Translations under genes and position numbers: made by a program
The notes under the pieces: model-generated
The model's database searches: none
Told to the model about the DNA's origin: nothing
The model's input: only the letters and a program-made list of their open reading frames with translations
NCBI RefSeq assembly: GCF_016892765.1
Contig: NZ_JAFEMD010000006.1
Coordinates: forward strand, 108,053 to 172,052
Reading direction: 5' to 3'
Length of the DNA stretch: 64,000 nucleotides
From: Microvirga arvi
GTDB lineage: Bacteria; Pseudomonadota; Alphaproteobacteria; Rhizobiales; Beijerinckiaceae
Shown: piece by piece, positions 34,624 to 43,065 of the stretch
Layout: every line of letters begins with the position of its first letter
Numbering within the stretch: the first letter of the stretch is position 1

Positions 34624-36405
34624 ATGCGTGGATTGCGCAAGACAGCCATTTGGCTGGGTCTTATCGGATCCGTCTCTCTCCTGCCTCTCGGCGCTCTGGC
34701 GGAAGACATCATCCTCACTTCCCATACCTATCCGTCTCGGCCCATCATCGTCGAGGGCGCTGCTGAACCGTCCTTGCCTGACGTCGTGGTCCGGGATGCC
34801 CCGGCACAGAGGGACATCGCCTCCCAGGCCATCCCGCTTCCCGAGGCGGCGCCCGTCTCCATGGAAGCGGCCGATGCGAAGCCTGCTCCTGCCATCGAAA
34901 TCCCACTGCCTGACGCAGCCCCCGTGACCGCCCTCATGCAGGCCGACATCGTCCGCATGGCGGTGGAGGGCCTGTTCGCCGACGATGCTGCCATGCGCGA
35001 ACTGCGCGTGGGGGCTAAGGATCGGCAGGCTCTGGCCGCCTATTACGCGCAGGCCGGACATCCGCTGGTTTGGACGCAGGATGGGGCCTGGACGCCGGCG
35101 GCCCGCGCGGTGATGGAGCGTCTGAAGGCTGCGGACGAGGACGGCCTCGATCCTGCCGACTACGTGTTTCATGACATGGGACTGCGCAAGGATGCCCCCC
35201 CTGCGCAATGGGCCCGAGCCGATGTGAAGCTCTCCCTCTTCGCGATTCGGTATGCCCGCGACGCCCGCGGAGCCCGTATCGACCTGTCCCGCCTCTCCCC
35301 TCTCGTAACCCCGAAGCTCGCGATTCCGGACATCGATGAGGTGCTGAGCAAGGTCTCCTCGGCGAAGGAGGCGGGTGCAGCCCTTGCCGCGTACAATCCG
35401 CCCCATGCCGGCTACAAAGCCTTGAGGGATAGGCTGACGAAACTGCGCGAGAGCCATCCCTCTCAGCCGAGCGTACGCCTGCCCAAGGGACCGATCCTGC
35501 GCGTGGGCATGAAGGACCCGCGCGTGCCGCTGATCCGTGCCCGATTCAACATCCTCAAGGATACGGACAATCAGACGGTCTATGACGAGCGCGTCGCGTC
35601 CGCGGTGGCGGCCTTCCAGAAGGAGCGCGGCCTGCCGGATACGGGCGTGCTGAATGCCCAGACGGTGGCGGCTCTCTCCGGCTTGTCCGTCGCGCAGCGG
35701 GAATCCGAGATCATCGCCAACATGGAGCGCTGGCGGTGGCTTCCAGGGGATCTGGGCGCAAGGCACATCATGGTGAACCTGCCTGAGTTCCGCCTGCGAC
35801 TCACCGAAGGCCGCAACGTGGTCCACGAGACCCGCGTGATCGTCGGCAAGGAACAGTCGCAGACGCCGATCTTCTCCGAGGACATGAAATACTTGGTGGT
35901 GAACCCGTCATGGACGATTCCGCCTTCGATCATGAAGAAGGAGATCCTTCCGGCACTCGCCGCGGACCCGTATTACGCCGCGCGCAAGGGCTATAAGATC
36001 ATCCGCCGCGGCGACCGGATCTCGGTGCAGCAGCCTCCGGGCGAGCGCAATGCGCTGGGCTTCGTGAAGTTCATGTTCCCGAACCAGCACGCGGTCTATC
36101 TGCACGACACGCCGAACCGCAATCTCTTCTCCGCCAGCAAGCGCACCTTCAGCCATGGCTGCGTGCGCGTCGACAAGCCTTTCGAACTCGCAGAAGAGAT
36201 CGTGGGCAAGGACGGCAAGTGGACCGAGGAGAAGCTGCGCGGCCTTATCGGCAAGGGCGAGCGGACGGTGCACCTGGCCGCTCCCCTGCCGGTGCATCTG
36301 GCCTATTTCACGCTTGCTGTGGACGAGAAGGGCGAGCTGAAGAGGTTCGAGGATATCTATGGTCTCGACCGCAAGGTTCGCGCCGCCCTGAACCTCTCCG
36401 AATAG
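34624..36405 (+). CDS. L,D-transpeptidase (YkuD domain, YcbB-like)
   Basis: A 593-residue exported enzyme that would form 3-3 peptidoglycan cross-links. The signal peptide is about residues 1-26 (hydrophobic core AIWLGLIGSVSLLPL). A Pro/Ala-rich linker follows, then a helical domain, a peptidoglycan-binding unit (DPRVPLIRARFNILKD, with AFQKERGLPDTGVLNAQT) and the YkuD catalytic domain with HDTPNRNLF and the Cys motif SHGCVRV at 510-516 (Cys513). GAGGAG lies one base from the ATG at 34618 and seven from the ATG at 34624, so the latter is used. Cell-wall neighbours include the DUF882 gene downstream. Confidence 0.93.
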   Translation: MRGLRKTAIWLGLIGSVSLLPLGALAEDIILTSHTYPSRPIIVEGAAEPSLPDVVVRDAPAQRDIASQAIPLPEAAPVSMEAADAKPAPAIEIPLPDAAPVTALMQADIVRMAVEGLFADDAAMRELRVGAKDRQALAAYYAQAGHPLVWTQDGAWTPAARAVMERLKAADEDGLDPADYVFHDMGLRKDAPPAQWARADVKLSLFAIRYARDARGARIDLSRLSPLVTPKLAIPDIDEVLSKVSSAKEAGAALAAYNPPHAGYKALRDRLTKLRESHPSQPSVRLPKGPILRVGMKDPRVPLIRARFNILKDTDNQTVYDERVASAVAAFQKERGLPDTGVLNAQTVAALSGLSVAQRESEIIANMERWRWLPGDLGARHIMVNLPEFRLRLTEGRNVVHETRVIVGKEQSQTPIFSEDMKYLVVNPSWTIPPSIMKKEILPALAADPYYAARKGYKIIRRGDRISVQQPPGERNALGFVKFMFPNQHAVYLHDTPNRNLFSASKRTFSHGCVRVDKPFELAEEIVGKDGKWTEEKLRGLIGKGERTVHLAAPLPVHLAYFTLAVDEKGELKRFEDIYGLDRKVRAALNLSE

Positions 36406-36539
36406 CCTCCTCCTCAATCAACTTTTCAAACCAATTTCTCATCCTCACTTAACGGGAAGGTAACCGTCTTCGGCAAAGATCCTTTCACTATAAGGATTTC
36501 CGCATCCGTGGATGCGGGCCGGTAAAGACGAGTATCACA

Positions 36540-38318
36540 GTGAGAGTATTGCGTACGGACCGCCTCGCGCATCGCGCGAAAAAGTGGTCACGGTTTTTCG
36601 TGCCCGACGATGCGCTTCTCAAGGACGGGAGCATCGGATGGCTCCCAAAAGTGGTTTCCACTTTTGGGTCCGATGCTCTGGCGCATCGCGCAGGCATCGG
36701 TCTTGCGGCCTTTCTGGCCGTGATGGTGGGTGGAGTGCGCGGCACGCAGGATGCTGTCGCCAATGGCGACACCCGCACTTTGACCTTCTATCACAACAAC
36801 ACCAAGGAAAGCCTCACGGTCACCTTCAGGCGCAACGGGCAGTACGACTCCGCTGCCCTGCAGCAGCTCAACTGGTTCCTGCGCGATTGGCGGCGGGAAG
36901 AATCCACCCGCATGGATCCGCGCCTGTTCGATACGGTGTGGGAGGTCTATCGCGAGGTTGGATCGAGCGAGCCGGTCCATGTGAACTCGGCCTACCGTTC
37001 TCCGCAGACCAACTCGATGCTCCGCCGGCGCTCCAGCGCCGTGGCCAAGAACAGCCAGCACATGCAGGGCAAGGCCATGGACTTCTACCTGCCTGATGTG
37101 TCAACCGCGCGCCTGCGCGCCATCGGCATGCGGCTTCAGAACGGCGGCGTCGGCTACTATCCCAACGCCTACACGCCCTTCGTCCATCTCGATGTGGGCA
37201 GCGTCCGCGCCTGGCCGCGCATGACCCGCTCGCAGCTCGCCAGCATCTTCCCCGATGGGAAGACCGTTCACATCCCGGCCGACGGGAGGCCCCTGCCCGG
37301 CTACGAGGAAGCGCGCGCCGAGGTGCTCGCCAAGGGCGGCACGGTGTCCGGCTATACAGCATACGCCGATGCGGAGGAGGCTGTCGCCGCGCAGCCGCGC
37401 CGCAAGAGCTTCTGGGCCACCCTGTTCGGCGGTGGTGACGACGAGGACGAGGATGCGGAGGAGATCCGCACCGCCTCGCGGCCCGGCCGCGCGCTCCTGG
37501 CCTCCCGCCAGCAGCCGCAGCAGCCGCAGCAGCCGCAGGACTATTATGCCAGCGACTCGAACTCGACCGTCTTTGCTGCGCTGCAGCAGGCTCAGGCGCC
37601 AGCACAGGTGGCCCGCCGGGCGCCCGTGGCGATCCAGCCGCGGCCCGAACCGCCGGCTCCTGCCGTCATGGCTTCCATGGCACCGGCCCTGCGCGAAGAC
37701 CTGACGCCGCCGGCCCCGCCGTCGCCTCCGACCCGCATCAACGGAGCCCCGAGCACGGTCCAGACCGCGTCCGGTCCGAGCCTGGCCTGGCAGCAGGGCC
37801 CCGGCGGCTCGGAGATGTCCATCGCCAAGGGCATGGCCTTCGCGCCGGTGCCGCCCCGGCGGCCGGATTCGGATGACGACGGCATCGGGGCCATCGGGGG
37901 CACCGTCGCCCTGGCCTATGCGCCGTTGCCGCCGGCCCGCCCCGGCTCGCTCTCGGCTACGAACCCGATCCCCGTCCTCGCGGACCTGCGCGGCACGACA
38001 AGCGCCGCAAGCGCTCCTTCCGCGCCCCTTCCCCCGCCGCGGCCGGACCTGCGCCCCGTCCAGGTTGCCGCCGCCGCTCCGGTCGATATTCCAGTCGCGA
38101 CCACAGGCTCCACGCCCAAGGACACGAAGCCGAAACCTCAGACGGCTGCCGCCCCCAAGGCTCCCCCGGCCGCGGCGAAGCCCCCGGCCACCGCGCTGAC
38201 CGCCTTGATGGCGACGCAGCCGAGCCTGCATATGGGCTTCTCGAAGCAACCGGTGGCCGATCTGGCGACCAACCGGTTCACCGGGCCGGCGGTCAAGCCG
38301 CTGAAAGTGGTGCAATAA
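36540..38318 (+). CDS. DUF882 (peptidase M15-like) exported protein carrying an in-frame repeat insertion
   Basis: A 592-residue protein from a GTG at 36540. The zinc-peptidase-like DUF882 domain (about residues 80-230) has VNSAYRSPQTNSML, then H174 and D181 in SQHMQGKAMDFYLPD and the second His in TPFVHLDVGSVRAWP, matching D-Ala-D-Ala peptidase-like metal ligands. A long Pro/Ala-rich tail follows (about 270-592) with a short Gln-Pro repeat. Residues 14-51 are encoded by a palindromic repeat copy. Removing it joins RTDRLAHRA directly to GIGLAAFLAVMVGG, a normal signal sequence. Alternatively, translation may begin downstream at GTG 36720 or ATG 36723, which would shorten the signal peptide. 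Confidence 0.85.
   Translation: MRVLRTDRLAHRAKKWSRFFVPDDALLKDGSIGWLPKVVSTFGSDALAHRAGIGLAAFLAVMVGGVRGTQDAVANGDTRTLTFYHNNTKESLTVTFRRNGQYDSAALQQLNWFLRDWRREESTRMDPRLFDTVWEVYREVGSSEPVHVNSAYRSPQTNSMLRRRSSAVAKNSQHMQGKAMDFYLPDVSTARLRAIGMRLQNGGVGYYPNAYTPFVHLDVGSVRAWPRMTRSQLASIFPDGKTVHIPADGRPLPGYEEARAEVLAKGGTVSGYTAYADAEEAVAAQPRRKSFWATLFGGGDDEDEDAEEIRTASRPGRALLASRQQPQQPQQPQDYYASDSNSTVFAALQQAQAPAQVARRAPVAIQPRPEPPAPAVMASMAPALREDLTPPAPPSPPTRINGAPSTVQTASGPSLAWQQGPGGSEMSIAKGMAFAPVPPRRPDSDDDGIGAIGGTVALAYAPLPPARPGSLSATNPIPVLADLRGTTSAASAPSAPLPPPRPDLRPVQVAAAAPVDIPVATTGSTPKDTKPKPQTAAAPKAPPAAAKPPATALTALMATQPSLHMGFSKQPVADLATNRFTGPAVKPLKVVQ
36567..36680 (+). repeat. Two-hairpin palindromic repeat, full copy E, inside a coding region
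   Basis: The left hairpin is GCGCATCGCGCGAAAAAGTGG...GGTTTTTCG...CGATGCGC, and the right hairpin is GAGCATCGGATGGCTCCC, AAAAGTGG...CCACTTTTGGG, TCCGATGCTC. The 11-mer GCGCATCGCGC occurs at 36567-36577 and again at 36681-36691, a distance of 114 bases (38 codons), so the surrounding reading frame is unbroken. Confidence 0.9.
37509..37538 (+). repeat. Short tandem repeat (CAGCAGCCG)n in coding region
   Basis: Three to four copies of a 9-base unit encode a Gln-Gln-Pro run in the low-complexity tail of the DUF882 protein. Unit number may vary between strains without shifting frame. Confidence 0.75.
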
Positions 38319-38319
38319 G

Positions 38320-38344
38320 AAAGGGCCCCGTCGGGGCCCTTTTC
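38320..38344 (+). terminator. Intrinsic terminator between the DUF882 and DUF1989 genes
   Basis: Stem AAGGGCCCC / GGGGCCCTT with a tiny loop and a following TTTT begins at the end of the DUF882 gene. It is nearly symmetrical and probably also serves the convergent DUF1989 gene. Confidence 0.85.
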
Positions 38345-38347
38345 GTT

Positions 38348-39208
38348 TCAATCCTCGTGCCTGCGGCTGTAGCCGTTGCGGGGCGGCGAGATCCACCCGG
38401 CGGGCGGGGCCTTCGGCCGGTAGACCTCCACCAGAAGCGGATGACAGACGGCCGCATCGCTGGAATGCTCCGAGCTGCAATCGCCGCCCGGACAGGCAGA
38501 GAGTGCGCCGAGCAAATCGATCTCGGCGAAGAACTCGAGGTAGTCGCCCGGCCGCACGGGGCTCGCTTTCATGAAGTATTGCCCCGTATCGCGGGTGAAG
38601 CCGGTGCACATGAAAACGTTGAGCACGTCGTGCACGGCAGGCTCCACATCCTCCTTCGACCGACCCAGACGCTCGCTGAGGGCGCGGGTGAGGTTGGAGT
38701 GGCAGCAATGGTGGTACTCATGGCCCGAGAGGAGCTTGTGGGTGTAGGGATCGCACCGCGTGCCGATCACGTCGTGCACGGAGCCGCCGAACGCGTCGAA
38801 GCCGTACCAGTCGAGGGTGTCATGGGTGATCGTCGCCATGGGCCTCAAGTAAGGCAGGCATGACCAGAGCTGATCGCCGGTGGAGAGATGCGTGCCGTGC
38901 AGCGCCCGTGTCTTGCCGGAGAAGAAGCGCTCGTTGACGTCGTCGGCCGACCACAGATCGAGGTCGCCGACCTGAGGCCCCTCGATGCTGACGATGCGAA
39001 AGAACGAGCCGGCCGGCACGTGGAAGCAGCTGGCCTCGCGCGGCGGCACCAAGACCTCGTCCACCTTATCCCAGCCGTCGCGGACTGCCTGATATGCTGA
39101 GAGATCGGGACGCGGCAAGGTCTCGACGGGATAGCAGATGACCGGCCTAATTGTCCGGCGCGCATCGGCGTCCTCGGGTTCCGTCACTTCGTGTCGTGCG
39201 CGCTTCAT
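38348..39208 (-). CDS. DUF1989 (urea carboxylase-associated) family protein
   Basis: A 286-residue protein of the DUF1989 family. It has VPPREASCFHVPAGSFFRIV, GPQVGDLDLWSADDVNERF and HGTHLSTGDQLWSCLPYLRP in the first half. Later come a Cys/His-rich region (EYHHCCHSN), NVFMCTGFTRDTGQYFMK, VRPGDYLEFFAEIDLL and CPGGDCSS. The conserved Cys and His residues suggest a metal site. Some DUF1989 proteins are encoded with urea carboxylase/allophanate hydrolase and act in guanidine or carboxyguanidine metabolism. No such enzymes lie near it here, so function is open. GGGAGGG precedes the ATG. Confidence 0.83.
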   Translation of the reverse strand: MKRARHEVTEPEDADARRTIRPVICYPVETLPRPDLSAYQAVRDGWDKVDEVLVPPREASCFHVPAGSFFRIVSIEGPQVGDLDLWSADDVNERFFSGKTRALHGTHLSTGDQLWSCLPYLRPMATITHDTLDWYGFDAFGGSVHDVIGTRCDPYTHKLLSGHEYHHCCHSNLTRALSERLGRSKEDVEPAVHDVLNVFMCTGFTRDTGQYFMKASPVRPGDYLEFFAEIDLLGALSACPGGDCSSEHSSDAAVCHPLLVEVYRPKAPPAGWISPPRNGYSRRHED

Positions 39209-39362
39209 CCATCCCTCCCGCGATCGAATCTCTCGGAATCTATAGAGAATCGGAACGCCGGGAGCGAGCGCGCGAGCCGCATGGCAGATGATCGCAAAGG
39301 AAAAGGCTTGCCCTGTCGCTCCTTTCGCTTGAGCCGCTTGGCGTTTCGTATTCTATGGCTGC

Positions 39363-39815
39363 ATGACGATGAACGATCCGAACGCCCTGCGTCCTCTGGA
39401 GGCTTATCCGAGCCGCACCTCCGCCGACATCCGCTATTCGGACCTCGACCGGCAGGGCCACGTGAACAACGCGGTTTTCGCAACCTTCTCGGAAGCTGGC
39501 CGGGTCGCCTTCATGTACGATCCGGACAAGCCGCTTGCGGTCGAAGGAAAGAGCTTCGTCATCGCCCGGCTGCTGATCGACTTCCGGGCCGAGCTCTTCT
39601 GGCCCGGCAGCGTCGAGATCGGCACGGGCGTTCTCAGGATCGGGCGCAGTTCGTTCACTCTGGCCCAGGGCATCTTCAACGAGGGGCGCCTCGTGGCGAC
39701 GGCAGAGGCCGCCATCGTCATGGTGGATAAGGAGACGCGGCGCTCGACGCCTCTGCCGCTTCAGACTGTTGATATTCTGCATTCCTTGCGCCTCACAGAC
39801 TCACCCCAGGAATGA
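39363..39815 (+). CDS. Acyl-CoA thioesterase (4HBT hot-dog fold)
   Basis: A 150-residue single hot-dog domain. The catalytic-type motif is IRYSDLDRQGHVNNAVFATF (Asp followed by GHVNN), then VIARLLIDFRAELFWPGSVE, typical of 4-hydroxybenzoyl-CoA thioesterase relatives. It would hydrolyse an acyl-CoA; the chain is unknown. It begins ATG ACG ATG with no clear Shine-Dalgarno, so the third codon could be the start. It is convergent with the GapR gene. Confidence 0.87.
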   Translation: MTMNDPNALRPLEAYPSRTSADIRYSDLDRQGHVNNAVFATFSEAGRVAFMYDPDKPLAVEGKSFVIARLLIDFRAELFWPGSVEIGTGVLRIGRSSFTLAQGIFNEGRLVATAEAAIVMVDKETRRSTPLPLQTVDILHSLRLTDSPQE

Positions 39816-39816
39816 T

Positions 39817-39848
39817 AAAGACCCCACAGATCACTCTGCAGGGCCTTT
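39817..39848. terminator. Possible bidirectional terminator hairpin
   Basis: AAAGACCCCACAGA and TCTGCAGGGCCTTT can pair with two wobble positions around a short loop, between the convergent thioesterase and GapR genes. There are only short T runs, so this is a weak call. Confidence 0.45.
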
Positions 39849-39876
39849 GAAAGTCTCGGATAAGACAGACCTGGAA

Positions 39877-40137
39877 CTAGCCGATCATCCCGAGCGCCTG
39901 CATGTAGAGCTCGAGAATCGCCTCTTCCTCCTGGCGCTCGGCGTAGTCGCGCTTGCGCAGGGAGATGATCTTGCGCAGGACCTTGGTGTCGAAACCGTTG
40001 CCCTTGGCCTCGGCGTAGACGTCCTTGATGTCGCCTGCGATGCCGGCCTTTTCCTCCTCGAGGCGCTCGATGCGCTCGATGAAGGCCTTCAGCTGGTCGG
40101 CCGCGACGGATTCGGTATTGAAAGCTGCGTCATCCAT
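39877..40137 (-). CDS. gapR: DUF2312/UPF0335 protein, GapR-type nucleoid protein
   Basis: An 86-residue coiled-coil protein with [21 protein letters not shown], then [19 protein letters not shown] and [21 protein letters not shown]. This is the DUF2312 signature. In Caulobacter, GapR binds overtwisted, AT-rich DNA ahead of forks and RNA polymerase and is essential for normal replication and cell cycle. The basic middle part is present here. It lies upstream of the region with DUF1244 and amidohydrolase genes, on the opposite strand to the thioesterase. Confidence 0.87.
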   Translation of the reverse strand: MDDAAFNTESVAADQLKAFIERIERLEEEKAGIAGDIKDVYAEAKGNGFDTKVLRKIISLRKRDYAERQEEEAILELYMQALGMIG

Positions 40138-40198
40138 GAATGAAGCCCCTGATTGATGGCGTTGATGCCAGTGTTATGGTCATTTGGTTGAAGCCGTT

Positions 40199-40504
40199 TT
40201 AATGCCCCGGCTTCGATCTCTCAAAATCCGCGAGCTGGGACGGACTGGCCTCTCCCTGATGGCGCTGCTTCCACTCCTCGTAAGGCATGCCGTAGACATG
40301 GGTCCGGCTGTCCTCCTTGGAGAGGGCCACGCCCCGCTCGTCGGCGGCATCTTTCAACCAGTTGGACAGGCAGTTGCGGCAGAAGCCCGCCAGGTTCATG
40401 AGGTCGATGTTCTGGACGTCGGTGCGCTCGCGCAGATGCTCGACCAGCCTGCGGAAGGCGGCAGCCTCCAGCTCGACCTGGGTCTTCTCGTCGATATCCT
40501 TCAT
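40199..40504 (-). CDS. DUF1244 family protein
   Basis: A 101-residue protein. The core is AFRRLVEHLRERTDVQNIDL, followed by NLAGFCRNCLSNWLKDAADE with two Cys, then MPYEEWKQRHQ. The C-x2-C pair may bind a metal or be redox active. The ATG at 40504 is chosen because GGAGG sits eight bases upstream, within the last codons of the N-formylglutamate amidohydrolase gene. The stop and start are four bases apart, so the genes are cotranscribed and probably coupled. Function is unknown. Confidence 0.87.
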   Translation of the reverse strand: MKDIDEKTQVELEAAAFRRLVEHLRERTDVQNIDLMNLAGFCRNCLSNWLKDAADERGVALSKEDSRTHVYGMPYEEWKQRHQGEASPSQLADFERSKPGH

Positions 40505-40508
40505 GGGT

Positions 40509-41348
40509 TTATCCTCCATGCTGGCGCAGGCGGTCCCGGGTGCGGGTGCCGAAGCTCGTCGGCAGGCGCAGGTCAGCCCGGGCGGCCAGAGGCTTGAGGA
40601 GCCGGGCGAAGCGCTCGGCCCATTCTTCGGCCCCCTCGTCCGACGCAATCAAGTCCTGCCGGATCTCGATGAGCGCATTGGCGAGCCCCCGGACCGTCGC
40701 ATGGCGGTCGATCGTGTCGCCCGCCAGCGCTCCATCATAAGGCTCATTGTCGCCAACGACGAGTCCATCCTCGGTCTGCAGCCCCTCCAGGAGCGGCTTG
40801 GCGAAGCGGTCGTCGGCATCCCACAGGATTCCCACATGCCAGGGCCGGGGCCAGCCGCGCCAGACCGGCGTGAAGCTGTGAACGGTTACGATGACCGGCG
40901 GATGGCCCGCCGCCATGGCCTTGTGGATCGCATCCGCAATGGCGTGGTCGTAGGGGTCGTAGAAGCGCGCGATGCGCTGCTGCACCTCCGCCTCGTCCAC
41001 CCTGGCATTCCCCGGCACCACCGCGCCGTCGGAGAGGCGCATGACCAGAGTCGGATCGTCTCGGCCCCGGTTGGGATCGATGACGAGCCGCGAAAAACGG
41101 GTCAGGATCGCCGGGGCCCTCAGGCGGCGGGCGAGCGAACGGGTGACGGCCGCAGCGCCGATGTCATAGGCGATGTGGCGCTGGAACTCGGATTCCGGCA
41201 GGCCGAGGTCCCCGAGATCGGGCGGCACCGCATTGGAGGCATGGTCGCACAGGATCAGGATCCCCGATTCGGCGGAACCGGGAACGATCTCGACCGGATG
41301 GGGCTCAAGAGAAGGCTCGTCGAGCTTGAGCGCGGCGGAAGCGGACAT
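40509..41348 (-). CDS. N-formylglutamate amidohydrolase family protein (first copy)
   Basis: A 279-residue protein of the HutG-type N-formylglutamate amidohydrolase family. Signature segments are ILILCDHASNAVPPDLGDLG, LTRFSRLVIDPNRG, then VIVTVHSFTPVW and GLANALIEIRQDLI. The conserved Asp, His and Arg residues fit zinc hydrolase relatives. No histidine-utilisation genes are near, so the true substrate may differ. It heads a two-gene unit with the DUF1244 gene. A second member of the family is at 47085. Confidence 0.87.
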   Translation of the reverse strand: MSASAALKLDEPSLEPHPVEIVPGSAESGILILCDHASNAVPPDLGDLGLPESEFQRHIAYDIGAAAVTRSLARRLRAPAILTRFSRLVIDPNRGRDDPTLVMRLSDGAVVPGNARVDEAEVQQRIARFYDPYDHAIADAIHKAMAAGHPPVIVTVHSFTPVWRGWPRPWHVGILWDADDRFAKPLLEGLQTEDGLVVGDNEPYDGALAGDTIDRHATVRGLANALIEIRQDLIASDEGAEEWAERFARLLKPLAARADLRLPTSFGTRTRDRLRQHGG

Positions 41349-41458
41349 GGCGAGGGATAGACTTCAGAAGAGTGGATTGAATGACGGACGAAAAGCCTTA
41401 CCCTGCCCCTCGAACCCTTACAACGCGACTTTCCGCGCAACACAGTTCCCAACGCTCC

Positions 41459-42397
41459 ATGCCTTCAGCCTCGACCACGGTCCGCCTCGAGCCGGGCTTC
41501 GCCTCCGCTTTTGCCGCCCTCTGCCTGGGCGCCGTCGCCATGGGTATTTCACCGATCTTCGTGCGCTTCGCTTCCGCCGACATGGGCGGGGTGCCTGCCG
41601 ACGTGGGGCCCTTCGCCAGCGCCTTCTGGCGCGTCTCGCTCTGCCTGCCCCTTCTCTATGCCTGGATGCGAATCGAGGAGAGGCGGGCACCCGCCGATGC
41701 CCCGAGGGTTGTCTTTTCCAAAGCGAGCATCCTCGGCGGCATCGTCTTTGCGGGGGACCTTTTCTTCTGGCACCTGGCGATTCTCAAGACGACGGTGGCG
41801 AACGCCACCTTCTTCGCGACCATGGCGCCGCTCTTCGTCGTGCTGGTCGTCTGGCTCGTGCTCAGGCAGCAGGTGCAGCGGAGCACCTTCCTCGGCCTCG
41901 GCCTCTGTCTCTTGGGCGGGGCTGCCCTGATCGGCCAGAGCCTGCGGGCGGATCCGGCACGAATCGAAGGCGATCTCTACGGGATCGCGACGGCCTTCTT
42001 CTTCGGCATGTATTTCCTGGCCGCGAGCCGCGCGCGCAAGACGGCGGGCGCGGCGCGGGTCACGTTCGAGGCGGGGCTCATCACCTCCGCCATCCTTCTC
42101 GTCATCGCCCTTCTGTTCGACTCCCGGGTGCTTCCACAGACGGGGCAAGGCATCGCGGCGCTGCTGGCCATGTCCTATGTCAGCCATGCGGGCGGCCAAG
42201 GGCTTCTCGCCATTGCCCTCGGGCGCCTGCCGGCGACCTTCTCGTCCCTGGTGATCTTCCTGGAAGCCATCGCGGCGGCCGTGTTCGGCTGGGCGATCCT
42301 CGGCGAGGAGCTGACGCTGATCCAGAGCCTTGGCGGTGCCCTCATCCTCTTCGGCATCTGGGTGGCACGTCCGAGATCGGAGGCCGAGGCCGGATAG
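41459..42397 (+). CDS. DMT superfamily (EamA) transporter
   Basis: A 312-residue protein with ten predicted membrane helices in two EamA repeats, such as AFAALCLGAVAMGISPIFVR and GLGLCLLGGAALIGQ in the first half, and YVSHAGGQGLLAIALGRLP, FLEAIAAAVFGWAILGEEL in the second. Members export metabolites such as amino acids; the substrate is unknown. The frame is open from an ATG at 41381, only 32 bases from the divergent amidohydrolase start. The ATG at 41459 leaves room for promoters and removes a polar 26-residue tail, but neither start is certain. Confidence 0.85.
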   Translation: MPSASTTVRLEPGFASAFAALCLGAVAMGISPIFVRFASADMGGVPADVGPFASAFWRVSLCLPLLYAWMRIEERRAPADAPRVVFSKASILGGIVFAGDLFFWHLAILKTTVANATFFATMAPLFVVLVVWLVLRQQVQRSTFLGLGLCLLGGAALIGQSLRADPARIEGDLYGIATAFFFGMYFLAASRARKTAGAARVTFEAGLITSAILLVIALLFDSRVLPQTGQGIAALLAMSYVSHAGGQGLLAIALGRLPATFSSLVIFLEAIAAAVFGWAILGEELTLIQSLGGALILFGIWVARPRSEAEAG

Positions 42398-42601
42398 TGC
42401 GGCATCAGGCCCTCCTCGGATGGAGAGGACGAGTGGCCCGAGAGCCGTCAGGCTGTGTCGAAGAGGCCATGCGGCGGGTAAATTCTGAAGGCTTCCTGCT
42501 CGAAGCTCTTGCTCCAGGGGCGCTTCTGGCCGACAACGATTCGCCAAAGTTCTTACCGCATTGTGCGATTTCATTCCTTTCGATTCGACCATACCGCATC
42601 C

Positions 42602-43063
42602 ATGAAGGCCTTAAACCTCACATCGCCTCCTCGCTGGCGGCGAAGCCTTGCACTTGCAGCATTTGCCTTGAGCGGGTGTTTTCTGGCGGCATCGCCCGCG
42701 AAGGCAGACCTGCGCCTGTGCAACATGACCTCGAGCCGCGTCGGCATCGCGCTCGGCTACCGGGATGCTCAAGGGTGGATTACCGAGGGCTGGTGGAATC
42801 TCACCGCGCGTGCCTGCGAGACCCTTCTGAAAGGTCAGCTCGCCGGGCGCTTCTACTATATCTATGCCATCGATTACGACCGGGGCGGTGAGTGGAGCGG
42901 ACGCTCCTTCATGTGCACGCGGGAGCGGGAATTCACGATCCGCGGAACGGAAGATTGCCTCGCCAGAGGTTTTGATCGCAGCGGCTTCTTCGAAGTCGAC
43001 ACCGGTGAACAGAAGAGCTGGACGATCCAGCTCACCGAAACGAACCGCCCAGGGGGGCAATGA
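42602..43063 (+). CDS. DUF1036 family exported protein
   Basis: A 153-residue protein with a signal peptide (about residues 1-35: RRSLALAAFALSGCFLAASPAKA). The mature part has LRLCNMTSSRVGIALGYRD, WITEGWWNLTARACETLL and YYIYAIDYDRGGEWSG, with four or five Cys likely forming disulfides. This is the DUF1036 pattern, common next to pyk in Rhizobiales. The ATG at 42602 gives the best signal peptide. Its stop overlaps or abuts the start of pyk. Function is unknown. Confidence 0.85.
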   Translation: MKALNLTSPPRWRRSLALAAFALSGCFLAASPAKADLRLCNMTSSRVGIALGYRDAQGWITEGWWNLTARACETLLKGQLAGRFYYIYAIDYDRGGEWSGRSFMCTREREFTIRGTEDCLARGFDRSGFFEVDTGEQKSWTIQLTETNRPGGQ

Positions 43064-43065
43064 CC

